NCBI GenBank assembly: GCA_021775105.1
Contig: JAJFIJ010000155.1
Location: 1-32,505, forward strand
Source: Rhodospirillales bacterium
GTDB taxonomy: Bacteria > Pseudomonadota > Alphaproteobacteria > Rhodospirillales > Casp-alpha2
Direction of reading: 5' to 3'
Length of the DNA: 32,505 nt
In this document: positions 9,539 to 18,104 of the stretch, piece by piece
How positions within the stretch are numbered: position 1 is the stretch's first letter
How the letters are laid out: every line of letters begins with the position of its first letter
Notes under the pieces: model-generated
Database searches by the model: none
The model's input: the letters and a program-made list of their open reading frames with translations, nothing else
Told to the model about the DNA's origin: nothing
Translations under genes and position numbers: made by a program

Positions 9539-11155
9539 CTACTGATTTACCGCTGTTCCATCCACCAGGCGACCCGGATCCAGAACCACCCCCCTGCGAA
9601 CGACCCCCGGTCCACCAATTGACGGGACCTCGATTCCATCAACCAGGATACTCAGAGCGCCCGCATTTCCGGTCAACAACACCAGTCCGGAACGGTTCGG
9701 CACCTCATAACTGTCGCCAGCCTGTAACAACCGGGTAAACAGCAATTCCGCGTTAAAATCGTCACGAACCTGAATCCAGCTGTCACCGGACGCATTGATG
9801 ACAATGCGCGACGGGCCCGGTGCACTTACCGGTGCAGCAGCGGTTTCAACCGCCGGAGATTCATTTTCACCAGTGTTCGCTGCATCCTCTTCCGATTCCG
9901 CCGACTGGATCGCCACCGGTGCCAGCTCGGCTTCAACCACTTCGGGTTCCGGTGCCGGTTCGGGCTCAGGTGCAGGTTGAGCCTGAACTTCTGGCTCTGG
10001 CACAACAGCTGGCGCAGGCTCAGGTGTTTTCACGGTTTCCACCGGCGGCGTGGGTTCAGCAGAAACAACCGGTGCCGGTTCGGGCGCATGCTCTGGTGCC
10101 GTTTCTGGCGCATGCTCTGGTGCCGTTTTTGGCGCGGGCTCTGGAGCCGGAACAGATGCTTCACCGACTGGAGGTTCCGCTGCCGGCACCGGTGCATTAC
10201 CCGTCAGGCCATCCGGAGTTGGTGGCGTTGTCACCGGGGGTACGGACGCCGTAACCGGTGCTTCCGCTTCTTCAACGACCTTCTCGGCATTTGCCGTTTG
10301 CACCTCCACAACCTCTTCTGCTTGGCGTTTCAGAGTCGGTTCAACGCTGGCGGCCCCGGTCGCGTCCGGGACAGGTTCAGTGGTGATGGATTCCGCAACA
10401 GATTCCGGAGTTGCTTCCGGGACGGGCTCTGGCATTTGGGTCTGGGCAGTTTCCACGGGGGATTCTGGCTGGGGCGACCCCTGAACTGTCGAGTCGACTG
10501 AAGGTTCCAATGCCGCCGCCTGTTCGGATTCGGACGCAGGCTCGGACGTTGACGCTTCCGATGCGGGCGCGGGTTCCTCTAAAGGTTTGGGATCCGCTTC
10601 GGGGGCATCATTTTTGTCGTCATCACTGTCCAGCAGTTCCGAAAGGCGTTCCGGGATCGGCGAAATCATTTCTGCAAAAAAGCCGTCTTTTGTTGTCGAC
10701 AGATACCAGCCGCCATAAGCGAGAACGGCAACAACAACGCCGATAAAGACAATTGCCCCTCCGGGAATTCCTGTTTCCGGAACAGGCGTCGGAAAACTTA
10801 ATTCCTGTTTGGCTCCACCGTCGGCGCTTTCGGCCTTGAAACGGCGAACCACTTCTTCACTGTCCAGACCAAGGTGGGCAGAATAGGCCCGTATAAACCC
10901 GACCGCATAGGTCGATCCCGGCAAGACATCATAATCCCCACTCTCGATGGCTTCCAGATAGGGATACCTGATCCTGAGCATACGGGCGACATCCGGCAGG
11001 TCTTCACCCAACCGTTCGCGGGATGCCCGCAACAGCGCACCGACACCGGATCTGCCGAGTTCGGCGCTAACTTCCGGTCCCGTATCTGTTTCGTCATCTC
11101 CTGAAGGAGGTGTCATATTTGCATCCACTACTTTTTTACCCGGTTTTTCGCCCAT
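9539..11155 (-). CDS. rodZ: RodZ-like cytoskeletal HTH membrane protein
   Basis: RodZ is an inner-membrane bitopic protein that links MreB to the elongation complex and shapes rods. This copy has about 538 residues. A cytoplasmic HTH_25 domain (about 37-107) includes GALLRASRERLG, YLEAIESGDYDVLPG and AVGFIRAYSAHLGLD. One transmembrane helix lies at about 132-152 (GAIVFIGVVVAVLAYGGWYL). A Pro/Ala/Glu-rich periplasmic linker of about 260 residues follows. A C-terminal DUF4115 beta domain (about 455-530) includes SWIQVRD and LQAGDSYEVP. The linker is long and contains tandem repeats. AAGG 6 nt upstream supports the ATG at 11155 over the in-frame codon at 11197. Its position ahead of ispG-hisS matches the E. 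coli arrangement. Confidence 0.9.
   Translation of the reverse strand: MGEKPGKKVVDANMTPPSGDDETDTGPEVSAELGRSGVGALLRASRERLGEDLPDVARMLRIRYPYLEAIESGDYDVLPGSTYAVGFIRAYSAHLGLDSEEVVRRFKAESADGGAKQELSFPTPVPETGIPGGAIVFIGVVVAVLAYGGWYLSTTKDGFFAEMISPIPERLSELLDSDDDKNDAPEADPKPLEEPAPASEASTSEPASESEQAAALEPSVDSTVQGSPQPESPVETAQTQMPEPVPEATPESVAESITTEPVPDATGAASVEPTLKRQAEEVVEVQTANAEKVVEEAEAPVTASVPPVTTPPTPDGLTGNAPVPAAEPPVGEASVPAPEPAPKTAPEHAPETAPEHAPEPAPVVSAEPTPPVETVKTPEPAPAVVPEPEVQAQPAPEPEPAPEPEVVEAELAPVAIQSAESEEDAANTGENESPAVETAAAPVSAPGPSRIVINASGDSWIQVRDDFNAELLFTRLLQAGDSYEVPNRSGLVLLTGNAGALSILVDGIEVPSIGGPGVVRRGVVLDPGRLVDGTAVNQ
10083..10144. repeat. 24-bp tandem repeat inside the RodZ-like linker
   Basis: Two 24-bp units lie at 10083-10106 and 10107-10130 and differ at one base. 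A partial third unit follows at 10131-10144. On the coding (minus) strand they encode TAPEHAPE-type octapeptides. The array keeps frame, so copy number can change without breaking the gene. Confidence 0.8.
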
Positions 11156-11299
11156 TCCGAGCCTTTGAATCCTTATCGGAATCGATCCCGTCCGCAATTG
11201 AACCGATGTGCTGAAATTCCAGTTTCCAGATCAGTTTTCGACCGAGGGCCACAGACGGGAAAAGGCGACCCTGAGGTTCGGATATTTTACGGTTTTTCG

Positions 11300-11332
11300 C
11301 TGAATTACAAGCCAAAATGGGTGGTAATTCAG
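11300..11332. repeat. Hairpin across the ptsP stop codon
   Basis: CTGAATTAC (11300-11308) and GTAATTCAG (11324-11332) form a perfect 9-bp inverted repeat. Further in-register pairing inside the loop (CCA with TGG) gives a longer imperfect stem. It covers the ptsP stop codon. No T-run follows on the minus strand, so it is not a textbook intrinsic terminator. An RNA 3'-end stabiliser or attenuator before rodZ is possible. Confidence 0.45.
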
Positions 11333-13620
11333 ATTGAAACGCCGTGCTGCCCGGCAAATTCCTGCATGTGGCCGCGAAGAGAATGATCACCGAGGTCCAA
11401 CAGCCCGTCGAGAAACAGTTCAAGTTCCTTAACCGGCAGACTGAGAACCATAGCCTTGACCGGGCCGATATTCGACGATGCCATGGAAATTTTCCGAAAA
11501 CCGATTCCAATCAGTGCCATCGCATCGACCGGGTTCCCTGCCATTTCACCACATAAACTGACAGGAACACCGGCGCGGTCACATTCATCAACAATGTTCT
11601 TCAGAAACTTGATGCCAATTGGTGACAGCATATCGTAGCGTCCCGAAAGGCGGGGGTTTCCGCGATCACTGGCAAACAGAAACTGGCCCAGATCGTTACT
11701 GCCGACCGAGACAAAATCCGCGCGCTTGCAAAGCGCCGGAAGTTGATAGGCGAGGCTCGGAACTTCCAGCATGGCCCCGGCATTCACTGAACGCGGCATT
11801 TTGCCCTGGCGTCCACGCTCGCGCTCAAGTTCCATTTGCAATAATTCGCGCGCTTCTTCAAATTCCGAACATTCTGCAACCATCGGGAACATTACATTGA
11901 GATCACGTCCGGCGGCGGCACGGATCATGGCGCGAAGTTGCTGACGCAGCAGTGCCGGACGGTCAAGAGACAGACGAATAGCCCGCCATCCCATTGACGG
12001 GTTGTCCTCATTGACGGCTTCCAGATAGGGCAGCACCTTGTCACTGCCAATATCAAGGGTGCGGAAAATGACGGGTTTTTCCCCGGCCTCATCCAGCACA
12101 TCGGAATACAACCGGGTCTGTTCATCGACCCCAGGCAGTTTCGAGCGGACCATAAACGCAATTTCGGTGCGAAACAGTCCAACCCCGTCGGCACCGACAC
12201 TATGAACGTTGCCCATGTCAATCATCAGGCCCGCATTGACGTGCAGGCCGATCTCAATGCCATCTTTCGAGATCGCCTTCTGATCGCGCAATGCGGCATA
12301 AGTCGCCGCCTGTTGTTCGCGTATCTTGACGCTGTCGCGAAAAGCCTGCTGGACATCCTGCGGCGGTCTGGCGAACAGTCGCCCATGATCGGCATCGACG
12401 ATCATCAGATCGCCTCCATCGATACGCGCGAATATGTTGTGAGCTTCCGTCAGAACCGGGATCTCCAGCGCCCGGGCAATGATCGCAACATGACTGGTTG
12501 TCGATCCTTCTTCCAGAACCAGACCCTTGAGACGATGGTGATCATAGTCAAGCAACTGTGCCGGCCCCATGGAACGGGCGACAAGAATGGTTTCTTCAGG
12601 GATGTCTATATTGGCAGCTTCGCCATTGGGTCCCATCAGGTGAGTCATCAGACGCATGGCAAGGTCATCAAGATCATGCACCCGCTCACGCAGATAAGGG
12701 TCTGTCATCTGGCTCATTCGCGCCCGAATATCGTTCTGTACCTTCTGCACGGCGGCTTCTGCGGACAATCCGGTCTCGATGGCTTCTTCAATCCGTTTCA
12801 ACCAGCCTGCGTCTTCGGCAATCAGGCGGTAGGTCTCAAGAACGTCGGTATGCTCCCCGCCTTCCGCCAGCGTATCGGCACCCAGCATTTCATCAAGAGC
12901 GCCATGCATTTCCGATATTGCCTGTTCCAGGCGGACCTGTTCAGTATCCGGGTTTTCGGCAATCAGGTTATCGACCGTGAAACTGGGCGCATGTAACACG
13001 GCGACCCCGATGCCGAGACCGGGGCTCAGACTGATACCGTCCAGACGAATAGGTTTGCCAGCCGGGCTGGTGCCATCACGGCTATCACTTTTGAGGCCAA
13101 GGTCGCCATTGGCAATCAATTCCGCGAGAACCATCGCCACCGTCTGAAGGGTTTCAACCTCTTCATCCATGTAATGCCGCTGGGTGCGGTTCTGGACCGC
13201 GACGACGCCGTTTACACGTCCGCCATGCAACACCGGAACACCCATCAGAGAGTGATAAATCTCTTCACCGGTTTCCGGGCGATAGGCAAAGTTGGGATGA
13301 TCCTGTGCGTCGGACAGCGCGAACGGGCGGGCCTTGTCTGCGATATCCCCGACAATACCTTCGCCGACTTGCAGGCGGGTATTGTGTACGGCGGACGGTT
13401 TCAGCCCCTGTGTGGCAAACAGTTCAAGCACATCGCCGGGACGGCGCACATAAATCGAGCAGACCTCGGCGACCATGTCAGCGGCAATGATCCTGACGAT
13501 CCGGTCAAGACGTTCCTGGGCATTTTCCGGACTCGCCATAACATCGCGCACACGGGCCAGCAGCCGACGGGGCACCGACATGGATACGCCTCTTGTGCTG
13601 GTCTGGTGGCTATCGGCCAT
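11329..13620 (-). CDS. ptsP: Nitrogen-PTS enzyme I (GAF domain-containing PEP-protein phosphotransferase)
   Basis: PtsP (EI-Ntr) autophosphorylates from phosphoenolpyruvate and passes phosphate to NPr and EIIA-Ntr in a regulatory relay that signals nitrogen and potassium state. It has 763 residues: a GAF domain (about 20-165), the PEP-utiliser N-terminal domain (190-330), the swivelling domain with phospho-acceptor H377 in GSTTSHVAIIAR, and the PEP-binding TIM barrel with SNDLGQFLFASDR and C690 in LCGEMAGNP. GGAG 7 nt upstream supports the ATG at 13620. The lysC-ptsP neighbourhood is common in alphaproteobacteria. No gene for NPr or EIIA is in the window. Confidence 0.96.
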   Translation of the reverse strand: MADSHQTSTRGVSMSVPRRLLARVRDVMASPENAQERLDRIVRIIAADMVAEVCSIYVRRPGDVLELFATQGLKPSAVHNTRLQVGEGIVGDIADKARPFALSDAQDHPNFAYRPETGEEIYHSLMGVPVLHGGRVNGVVAVQNRTQRHYMDEEVETLQTVAMVLAELIANGDLGLKSDSRDGTSPAGKPIRLDGISLSPGLGIGVAVLHAPSFTVDNLIAENPDTEQVRLEQAISEMHGALDEMLGADTLAEGGEHTDVLETYRLIAEDAGWLKRIEEAIETGLSAEAAVQKVQNDIRARMSQMTDPYLRERVHDLDDLAMRLMTHLMGPNGEAANIDIPEETILVARSMGPAQLLDYDHHRLKGLVLEEGSTTSHVAIIARALEIPVLTEAHNIFARIDGGDLMIVDADHGRLFARPPQDVQQAFRDSVKIREQQAATYAALRDQKAISKDGIEIGLHVNAGLMIDMGNVHSVGADGVGLFRTEIAFMVRSKLPGVDEQTRLYSDVLDEAGEKPVIFRTLDIGSDKVLPYLEAVNEDNPSMGWRAIRLSLDRPALLRQQLRAMIRAAAGRDLNVMFPMVAECSEFEEARELLQMELERERGRQGKMPRSVNAGAMLEVPSLAYQLPALCKRADFVSVGSNDLGQFLFASDRGNPRLSGRYDMLSPIGIKFLKNIVDECDRAGVPVSLCGEMAGNPVDAMALIGIGFRKISMASSNIGPVKAMVLSLPVKELELFLDGLLDLGDHSLRGHMQEFAGQHGVSI

Positions 13621-13708
13621 CAATAGACTCCGGATGGGCCGTCAACTGAAAGCGTGACGACTGGTCAAGGAATGGAAACAAACCCCATATTTATAAAATG
13701 GTCTGAAA

Positions 13709-14929
13709 TCAGTCTCCGTCCAGCCCGTAAGCCGTATGCAGGGACCGCAAGGCCAATTCGGTATATTCTTCGGCAATCAGCACACTGACCTTGATTTCGG
13801 ATGTCGAGATGACCTGAATATTGATGCCCTTGTCGGCGAGCGCTGCAAACATGCGCTGGGCCACACCGGCGTGAGAGCGCATACCAACGCCGATCACCGA
13901 AACCTTGACGACGTCCGCATCTGATCGCAGTTCTTCATATTCAATCACATCACGTACCGCTTCAAGGGTCTGAACCGTGCGTTTGACTTCGGCTTCGGGC
14001 ACGGTGAATGTCAGATCGGTTGCGTTGCCGCCAGCCGATACATTCTGGACAATCATATCAACGTTGATATTGGCATCGGACAAAGGCCCGAATATCGATG
14101 CGGCGACGCCCGGTTTGTCGCGAACCCGCAACAACGTAATTTTGGCTTCATCCCGGCTATAGGCTATTCCGCTGACCAGTTCCTGTTCCACGATCTCTTC
14201 CTCATCAACAACAAGTGTTCCGGGCAAATCCTCGAATGAAGACAGCACCTGCATGCGCTGACCATGTTTCATGGCCATTTCGACAGCGCGGGTTTGTAAA
14301 ACCTTGGCCCCCAACGAAGCCATTTCAAGCATCTCTTCGTAGGTGATTTTATCAAGTTTACGGGCCTTGGTGACGATTCTGGGGTCCGACGTATAAACGC
14401 CATCGACATCTGTATAGATATCACAACGGTCCGCCCCGAGGGCAGCAGCCAGGGCAACGGCGCTGGTATCAGAGCCGCCCCGGCCCAGTGTGGTCATCCG
14501 GTTTTCCGGCGATAATCCCTGAAATCCGGCGATAACGGAAACTTCTCCGGTTTTCATACGTCGATCAATTTCGTCCGTTTCGATCCGCTCGATCCTGGCT
14601 TTGCCATGAACGCCATCGGTCCGGATGGGAATCTGCCAGCCCTGCCAGGACCGGGCAGCTACACCAAGTTCCTGCAACGCCAGTGCCAGCAGACCGCTGG
14701 TCACCTGTTCGCCGGTGGCGACAACGGCATCGTATTCACGGGCATCGTAAATCGCCCCCATCTCACCGACATAATCGACAAGCTTGTTGGTTTCGCCGGA
14801 CATCGCGGAAACGACCACGGCAATTTCATTGCCCTGATCAACTTCGCGTTTGACCTTTTTGGCTACGTTTTTGATACGTTCGATATCACCAACCGAGGTG
14901 CCGCCAAATTTCTGTACGATCCGTGCCAT
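13709..14929 (-). CDS. lysC: Aspartate kinase
   Basis: This enzyme phosphorylates L-aspartate, the first step toward lysine, threonine, methionine and diaminopimelate. It has 406 residues. The kinase domain opens MARIVQKFGGTSVGD and contains GRGGSDTSAVALAAAL and DVDGVYTSDPR. Two C-terminal ACT domains (about 265-330 and 345-406) are present, with a VGVGMRSHAGVA-like segment, so feedback inhibition by pathway end products is expected. It is probably the first gene of the long minus-strand run, followed by ptsP after 88 bp. It is divergent from ubiG. Confidence 0.97.
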   Translation of the reverse strand: MARIVQKFGGTSVGDIERIKNVAKKVKREVDQGNEIAVVVSAMSGETNKLVDYVGEMGAIYDAREYDAVVATGEQVTSGLLALALQELGVAARSWQGWQIPIRTDGVHGKARIERIETDEIDRRMKTGEVSVIAGFQGLSPENRMTTLGRGGSDTSAVALAAALGADRCDIYTDVDGVYTSDPRIVTKARKLDKITYEEMLEMASLGAKVLQTRAVEMAMKHGQRMQVLSSFEDLPGTLVVDEEEIVEQELVSGIAYSRDEAKITLLRVRDKPGVAASIFGPLSDANINVDMIVQNVSAGGNATDLTFTVPEAEVKRTVQTLEAVRDVIEYEELRSDADVVKVSVIGVGMRSHAGVAQRMFAALADKGINIQVISTSEIKVSVLIAEEYTELALRSLHTAYGLDGD

Positions 14930-14991
14930 TTCATACGTTCACTGAAAGTCTTATACCAAGCCCGGAAAGTCATATTATTTTGCTTTGCGGG

Positions 14992-15035
14992 TTGCCGTTC
15001 GGGCGGCGCATACATACTCTATCCCCTCATAGGGG
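14992..15035 (+). promoter_or_regulatory. Candidate ubiG promoter with overlapping inverted repeat
   Basis: TTGCCG (14992-14997) and TACTCT (15015-15020) are separated by 17 bp and form a weak sigma-70-like pair. Directly after the -10 lies CCCCT-CAT-AGGGG (15023-15035), itself flanked by GGCGG and CCGCC arms. The nested symmetry at the likely start of transcription could be an operator. Both promoter hexamers are far from consensus. Confidence 0.3.
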
Positions 15036-15067
15036 GCAAGACCGCCGAGCAAGGAACACACGCGATT

Positions 15068-15808
15068 ATGTCAACAACCGGCACCGCTTCCAGCGACGAA
15101 GTCGCCCGCTTTACGGCCATTGCCGAACGCTGGTGGGATGCTACCGGTGACTTTGCGCCATTACATAAACTCAACCCGCCGCGGCTGCAATTTATCCGCG
15201 ATCATCTCTGTCGGCACTTTGACCGTGAGCCTTTTGCCGATGCGCCGTTGCGTGGCCTCAATGTCATTGATGTCGGATGTGGTGGTGGGTTGCTTTCCGA
15301 ACCGATGGCCCGGCTGGGTGCCGATGTCACCGGTATTGACGCGGGCGAGGAAAATGTTGCGATTGCCCGAACACATGCCGACGCCATGGGGCTGGACATC
15401 ACCTACCGCCAGGTTCTGCCGGAACAGCTATCGAACGAGCAGGCGCATTATGATGTGGTGCTGAGCATGGAAGTGGTTGAACACGTCAGCGATCTCGATC
15501 TGTTTATGGAAAGTCTGGCCGGACTGCTGAAGCCGGGCGGGACGATGTTGCTGTCGACCCTCAACCGCACCCTGAAATCGCTGGCGCTGGCCAAAATCGG
15601 TGCCGAATACATCCTGCGCTGGGTGCCGCCTGGAACCCACGACTGGCAAAAATTCGTCCGCCCGTCGGAACTGGCCGACGGCCTGCGACCACATGGGGTC
15701 GATATCACGGATTTGCAGGGCATCGTCTATCAGCCGGGACGCGATCAGTGGGTGCTCGGCAAAGCACTTGATGTCAACTATCTTGCGTTCGCTGTCAAAC
15801 GCCGCTGA
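15068..15808 (+). CDS. ubiG: Ubiquinone biosynthesis O-methyltransferase UbiG
   Basis: UbiG carries out both O-methylations in ubiquinone synthesis, using S-adenosylmethionine. It has 246 residues. The N-terminal FTAIAERWWDATGDFAPLHKLNPPRL is highly characteristic. SAM motif I is NVIDVGCGGGLLSEPMARLG at about 63-82, followed by SMEVVEHV and LKPGGTMLLSTLNRT. The frame stays open far upstream (to 14606), but that extension overlaps lysC antisense, and the ATG at 15068 gives the family N-terminus. The ribosome site is weak (AAGGA about 12 nt upstream). It is divergent from lysC and convergent with the histidine kinase, 19 bp apart. Confidence 0.96.
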   Translation: MSTTGTASSDEVARFTAIAERWWDATGDFAPLHKLNPPRLQFIRDHLCRHFDREPFADAPLRGLNVIDVGCGGGLLSEPMARLGADVTGIDAGEENVAIARTHADAMGLDITYRQVLPEQLSNEQAHYDVVLSMEVVEHVSDLDLFMESLAGLLKPGGTMLLSTLNRTLKSLALAKIGAEYILRWVPPGTHDWQKFVRPSELADGLRPHGVDITDLQGIVYQPGRDQWVLGKALDVNYLAFAVKRR

Positions 15809-15827
15809 ACGGAAAACCGCGACCTGT

Positions 15828-17327
15828 TCAGATCAGATTGAGTGATCGTTCGGCCGGGAAGGTGACGGTAAACACGCTCCCCTGCCCTTCGCTGCTTTCG
15901 AGATCGATTGTTCCGCCGTGCATCTCGACCAGCGACTTGACGATCGGCAGTCCAAGGCCCGTTCCCTCCTGAGTGGAGACATAACTGTTCTCGACCTTGA
16001 CGAATGGGTCAAAAATCGCGCTCTGGTTCTGTTCCGGAATGCCGATACCGGTATCGGAAACCCGGATCTGAATGGCCCCGTCAACGACACCGGCACAAAG
16101 CACAATCGCGCCTCCATCAGGGGTGAATTTGGCGGAATTGCTCAACAGGTTGACGACGATCTGCTTGACCCGTCGCCGATCACCCTTCAACAATGGCAGG
16201 TTTTCAGCGACCGCAGTTTTCAGGAGGATGCCGGAATCCCTGACCTTGTCGGAAACCATATGCAGGCAGGCCTGCAAATCCTTCTCCAGGTCAATGGTGT
16301 CTTCATCAAGGTCGATCTGCTTGGCCTCAATTTTTGAAACATCAAGAATGTCATTGATGATTTCCAGCAGATAACTTCCGGAATTGTAGATATCCGTTGC
16401 GTAACTTTCGTATCTCTGGTTTTCCAGTTTACCAAACACCTGATTGGTCATCATGCTTGAAAACCCGATAATCGCATTCAGTGGCGTGCGAAGCTCATGG
16501 CTGGTGATGTTAAGAAACTCGGTCTTGGTCCGGTTGGCAATTTGCGCCCGCTCTTTTTCGATTTCCAGTTCCCGTGTGCGTTCCACAACACGATGCTCGA
16601 GTTCCGCTTGAGCCAGACGCAACTGGTTTTCCACACGCTTGAGATCGGTAATATCATGGCCGGCGCTAACCGTGCCGACCGGTCTGCCGCGATTGTCGTA
16701 TTCCACCTTGTTGTGCCAGGTGATATGCCGCCGTTCCCCGGATCTGGTGATGACCTCATTTTCGAAATACTCGAACCGGTTCTCATGATTGGCAAGCACC
16801 TGGTCGTGGACGGTTCCAATTTCCTCGCGCTGGTCTTCCAGAACACAAATTTCCATCCAGTCCTGACCGATCAATTCATGGCGCTCGTACCCCAATACCT
16901 CACACCCGCGTTGATTAATCAGGCGAATGCGTCGGCGAGGGTCGAGATGAACTATGACAGCTTCGGATATCTCCAGATAGTTTTCGGCACGGCGGTTTTC
17001 AACAATCAGTTCATACTGGGTTTCCTTGCGCAGCGTCATGATCAGCGTGCATACCCAGATCGCAAACAGCGCAAGTCCACGATTGGTCAGCACCATCCAT
17101 TCTGTCCCACCTGGCGGAGACAGAAAATAGGCGGTGATCGTTGCCGCAGATGTGACAACCGCTATGATCACCACATCGCGCCGTCTTGGCAACCATAGCC
17201 CCATCAGTACGACAGCGACATAGGGCACCCCGCCAGCCACGCCGAGAGGCACCATCAAGTCGATGGAAAAAATAACCAGTGTCAGAACCGCCACTCCAGC
17301 GGCAATTCTGCTCGGCGTTATCATCAT
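15828..17327 (-). CDS. Membrane-bound PAS sensor histidine kinase (orphan)
   Basis: The protein has 499 residues. The N-terminal part is hydrophobic, with about three to four membrane segments (8-28, 33-47, 52-70, 82-98) around the GVAGGVPYV loop, a type common in hybrid and orphan kinases. A PAS domain follows (about 115-230, ending GTVSAGHDITDLKR), then a coiled coil (232-268). The HisKA domain has phospho-accepting H277 in SHELRTPLN. The HATPase has the N box around N393, G1 DTGIGIP at 425-431 and G2 GTGLGLPI near 455-462. No response regulator gene is adjacent, so its partner is encoded elsewhere. The signal sensed is unknown. Confidence 0.93.
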   Translation of the reverse strand: MMITPSRIAAGVAVLTLVIFSIDLMVPLGVAGGVPYVAVVLMGLWLPRRRDVVIIAVVTSAATITAYFLSPPGGTEWMVLTNRGLALFAIWVCTLIMTLRKETQYELIVENRRAENYLEISEAVIVHLDPRRRIRLINQRGCEVLGYERHELIGQDWMEICVLEDQREEIGTVHDQVLANHENRFEYFENEVITRSGERRHITWHNKVEYDNRGRPVGTVSAGHDITDLKRVENQLRLAQAELEHRVVERTRELEIEKERAQIANRTKTEFLNITSHELRTPLNAIIGFSSMMTNQVFGKLENQRYESYATDIYNSGSYLLEIINDILDVSKIEAKQIDLDEDTIDLEKDLQACLHMVSDKVRDSGILLKTAVAENLPLLKGDRRRVKQIVVNLLSNSAKFTPDGGAIVLCAGVVDGAIQIRVSDTGIGIPEQNQSAIFDPFVKVENSYVSTQEGTGLGLPIVKSLVEMHGGTIDLESSEGQGSVFTVTFPAERSLNLI

Positions 17328-17454
17328 TCAGAAAACCTGCCTGCTTTCATCAACAGACTTCACCCGCAAAAGCTGCACAATATTCTACCAGCAGATGGAT
17401 TAATTCACTTTATATGCGCGTAATCAAGTAAAGTTTGAGGGTGATCAACTATCC

Positions 17455-17470
17455 GCATATTGCTATATGC
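17455..17470. repeat. Short inverted repeat upstream of the histidine kinase
   Basis: GCATAT-TGCT-ATATGC lies in the 247-bp AT-rich spacer between the kinase start and the DUF1178 stop. It could be a regulator half-site pair or chance symmetry. Nothing else in the spacer (17328-17574) was recognised. Confidence 0.25.
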
Positions 17471-17574
17471 AGATTGCATTTGTCCACACATGAAGGAAGT
17501 TGTTTTAATTTCGTTTTCTAGCATAAAGAGTTCATTAAACGTATATATCTTCCGAAAATCATACAGGTCAAAAA

Positions 17575-18021
17575 TTAGTTATTGCGTCGTGGACGACTGG
17601 GAAGGCGATAAACCTCAACGCCTTCTTCATCAAGGTCTTCGGCTTCCTGAGGGGTGGCTTCACCATAAATCCCGCGCTCTTCCGCTTCGCCGTAATGAAT
17701 CCGGCGTGCCTCACTGGCAAACTGGTCGCCAACATTGTCAAAATTGGTTGCTATTTCATCGCGCAGCGTATCGACGGCTTCGAGAATTTTCTCGGCAACC
17801 TCATGGGCGCGGGCCTCGTCCTCATTTTCAACTGCGGATGCGACCGCTCTCGAGCGCGATGGAGATATATTGGGTGCCATAATAGCCTTGGAAACATGGA
17901 TATCCGAACAGTACGGGCAGGCAATATCGCCATCAGCAACCTGCGTCGTATACGCGTCACTGTCCTTGAACCAGGCCTCGAATTCATGGCCGTCGGAGCA
18001 TCTAAGCTGATACAGGATCAT
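17575..18021 (-). CDS. DUF1178 family protein
   Basis: The protein has 148 residues and matches the DUF1178 pattern. It opens MILYQLRCSDGHEFEAWFKDSDAY, with C8 and H12, followed by the CPYC pair at 35-38. Together these look like a small zinc ribbon. VSKAIMAPNI follows, then a long acidic helical tail with RRIHYGEAEERGIYGEAT near the C-terminus. The function is unknown. In many alphaproteobacteria this gene lies near comF, grxC, a nitrilase-family gene and ubiG. Here grxC and comF are displaced by several kilobases. Confidence 0.9.
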   Translation of the reverse strand: MILYQLRCSDGHEFEAWFKDSDAYTTQVADGDIACPYCSDIHVSKAIMAPNISPSRSRAVASAVENEDEARAHEVAEKILEAVDTLRDEIATNFDNVGDQFASEARRIHYGEAEERGIYGEATPQEAEDLDEEGVEVYRLPSRPRRNN

Positions 18022-18104
18022 CTCTTAACGCCATTCTTTCCCATTAGCCGAAATTGTATACTAGACTGCTGAGACCTCAATCCCTAAACGAAACCCGTTA
18101 AGAA
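18022..18104. promoter_or_regulatory. Divergent spacer with mirrored ribosome-site sequence
   Basis: CTTAACG at 18024-18030 and CGTTAAG at 18096-18102 are a perfect inverted pair. Read outward, each divergent gene starts with CGTTAAGA followed within two bases by ATG, so both have nearly the same, rather close, ribosome-binding region. No clear promoter hexamers were identified between them. Confidence 0.35.

Noticed and set aside
9525-9539. GCCTG-CTGGC-CAGGC hairpin at the rodZ stop as a terminator
   Set aside because: Short stem with no U-tract on the minus strand; ispG follows in the same direction, so termination is not needed.
10083-10144. Tandem repeats as a CRISPR-like array
   Set aside because: Units are directly abutting without spacers and code in frame for the RodZ linker.
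14606-15067. N-terminal extension of ubiG
   Set aside because: The extension overlaps lysC antisense and the family N-terminus begins at 15068.
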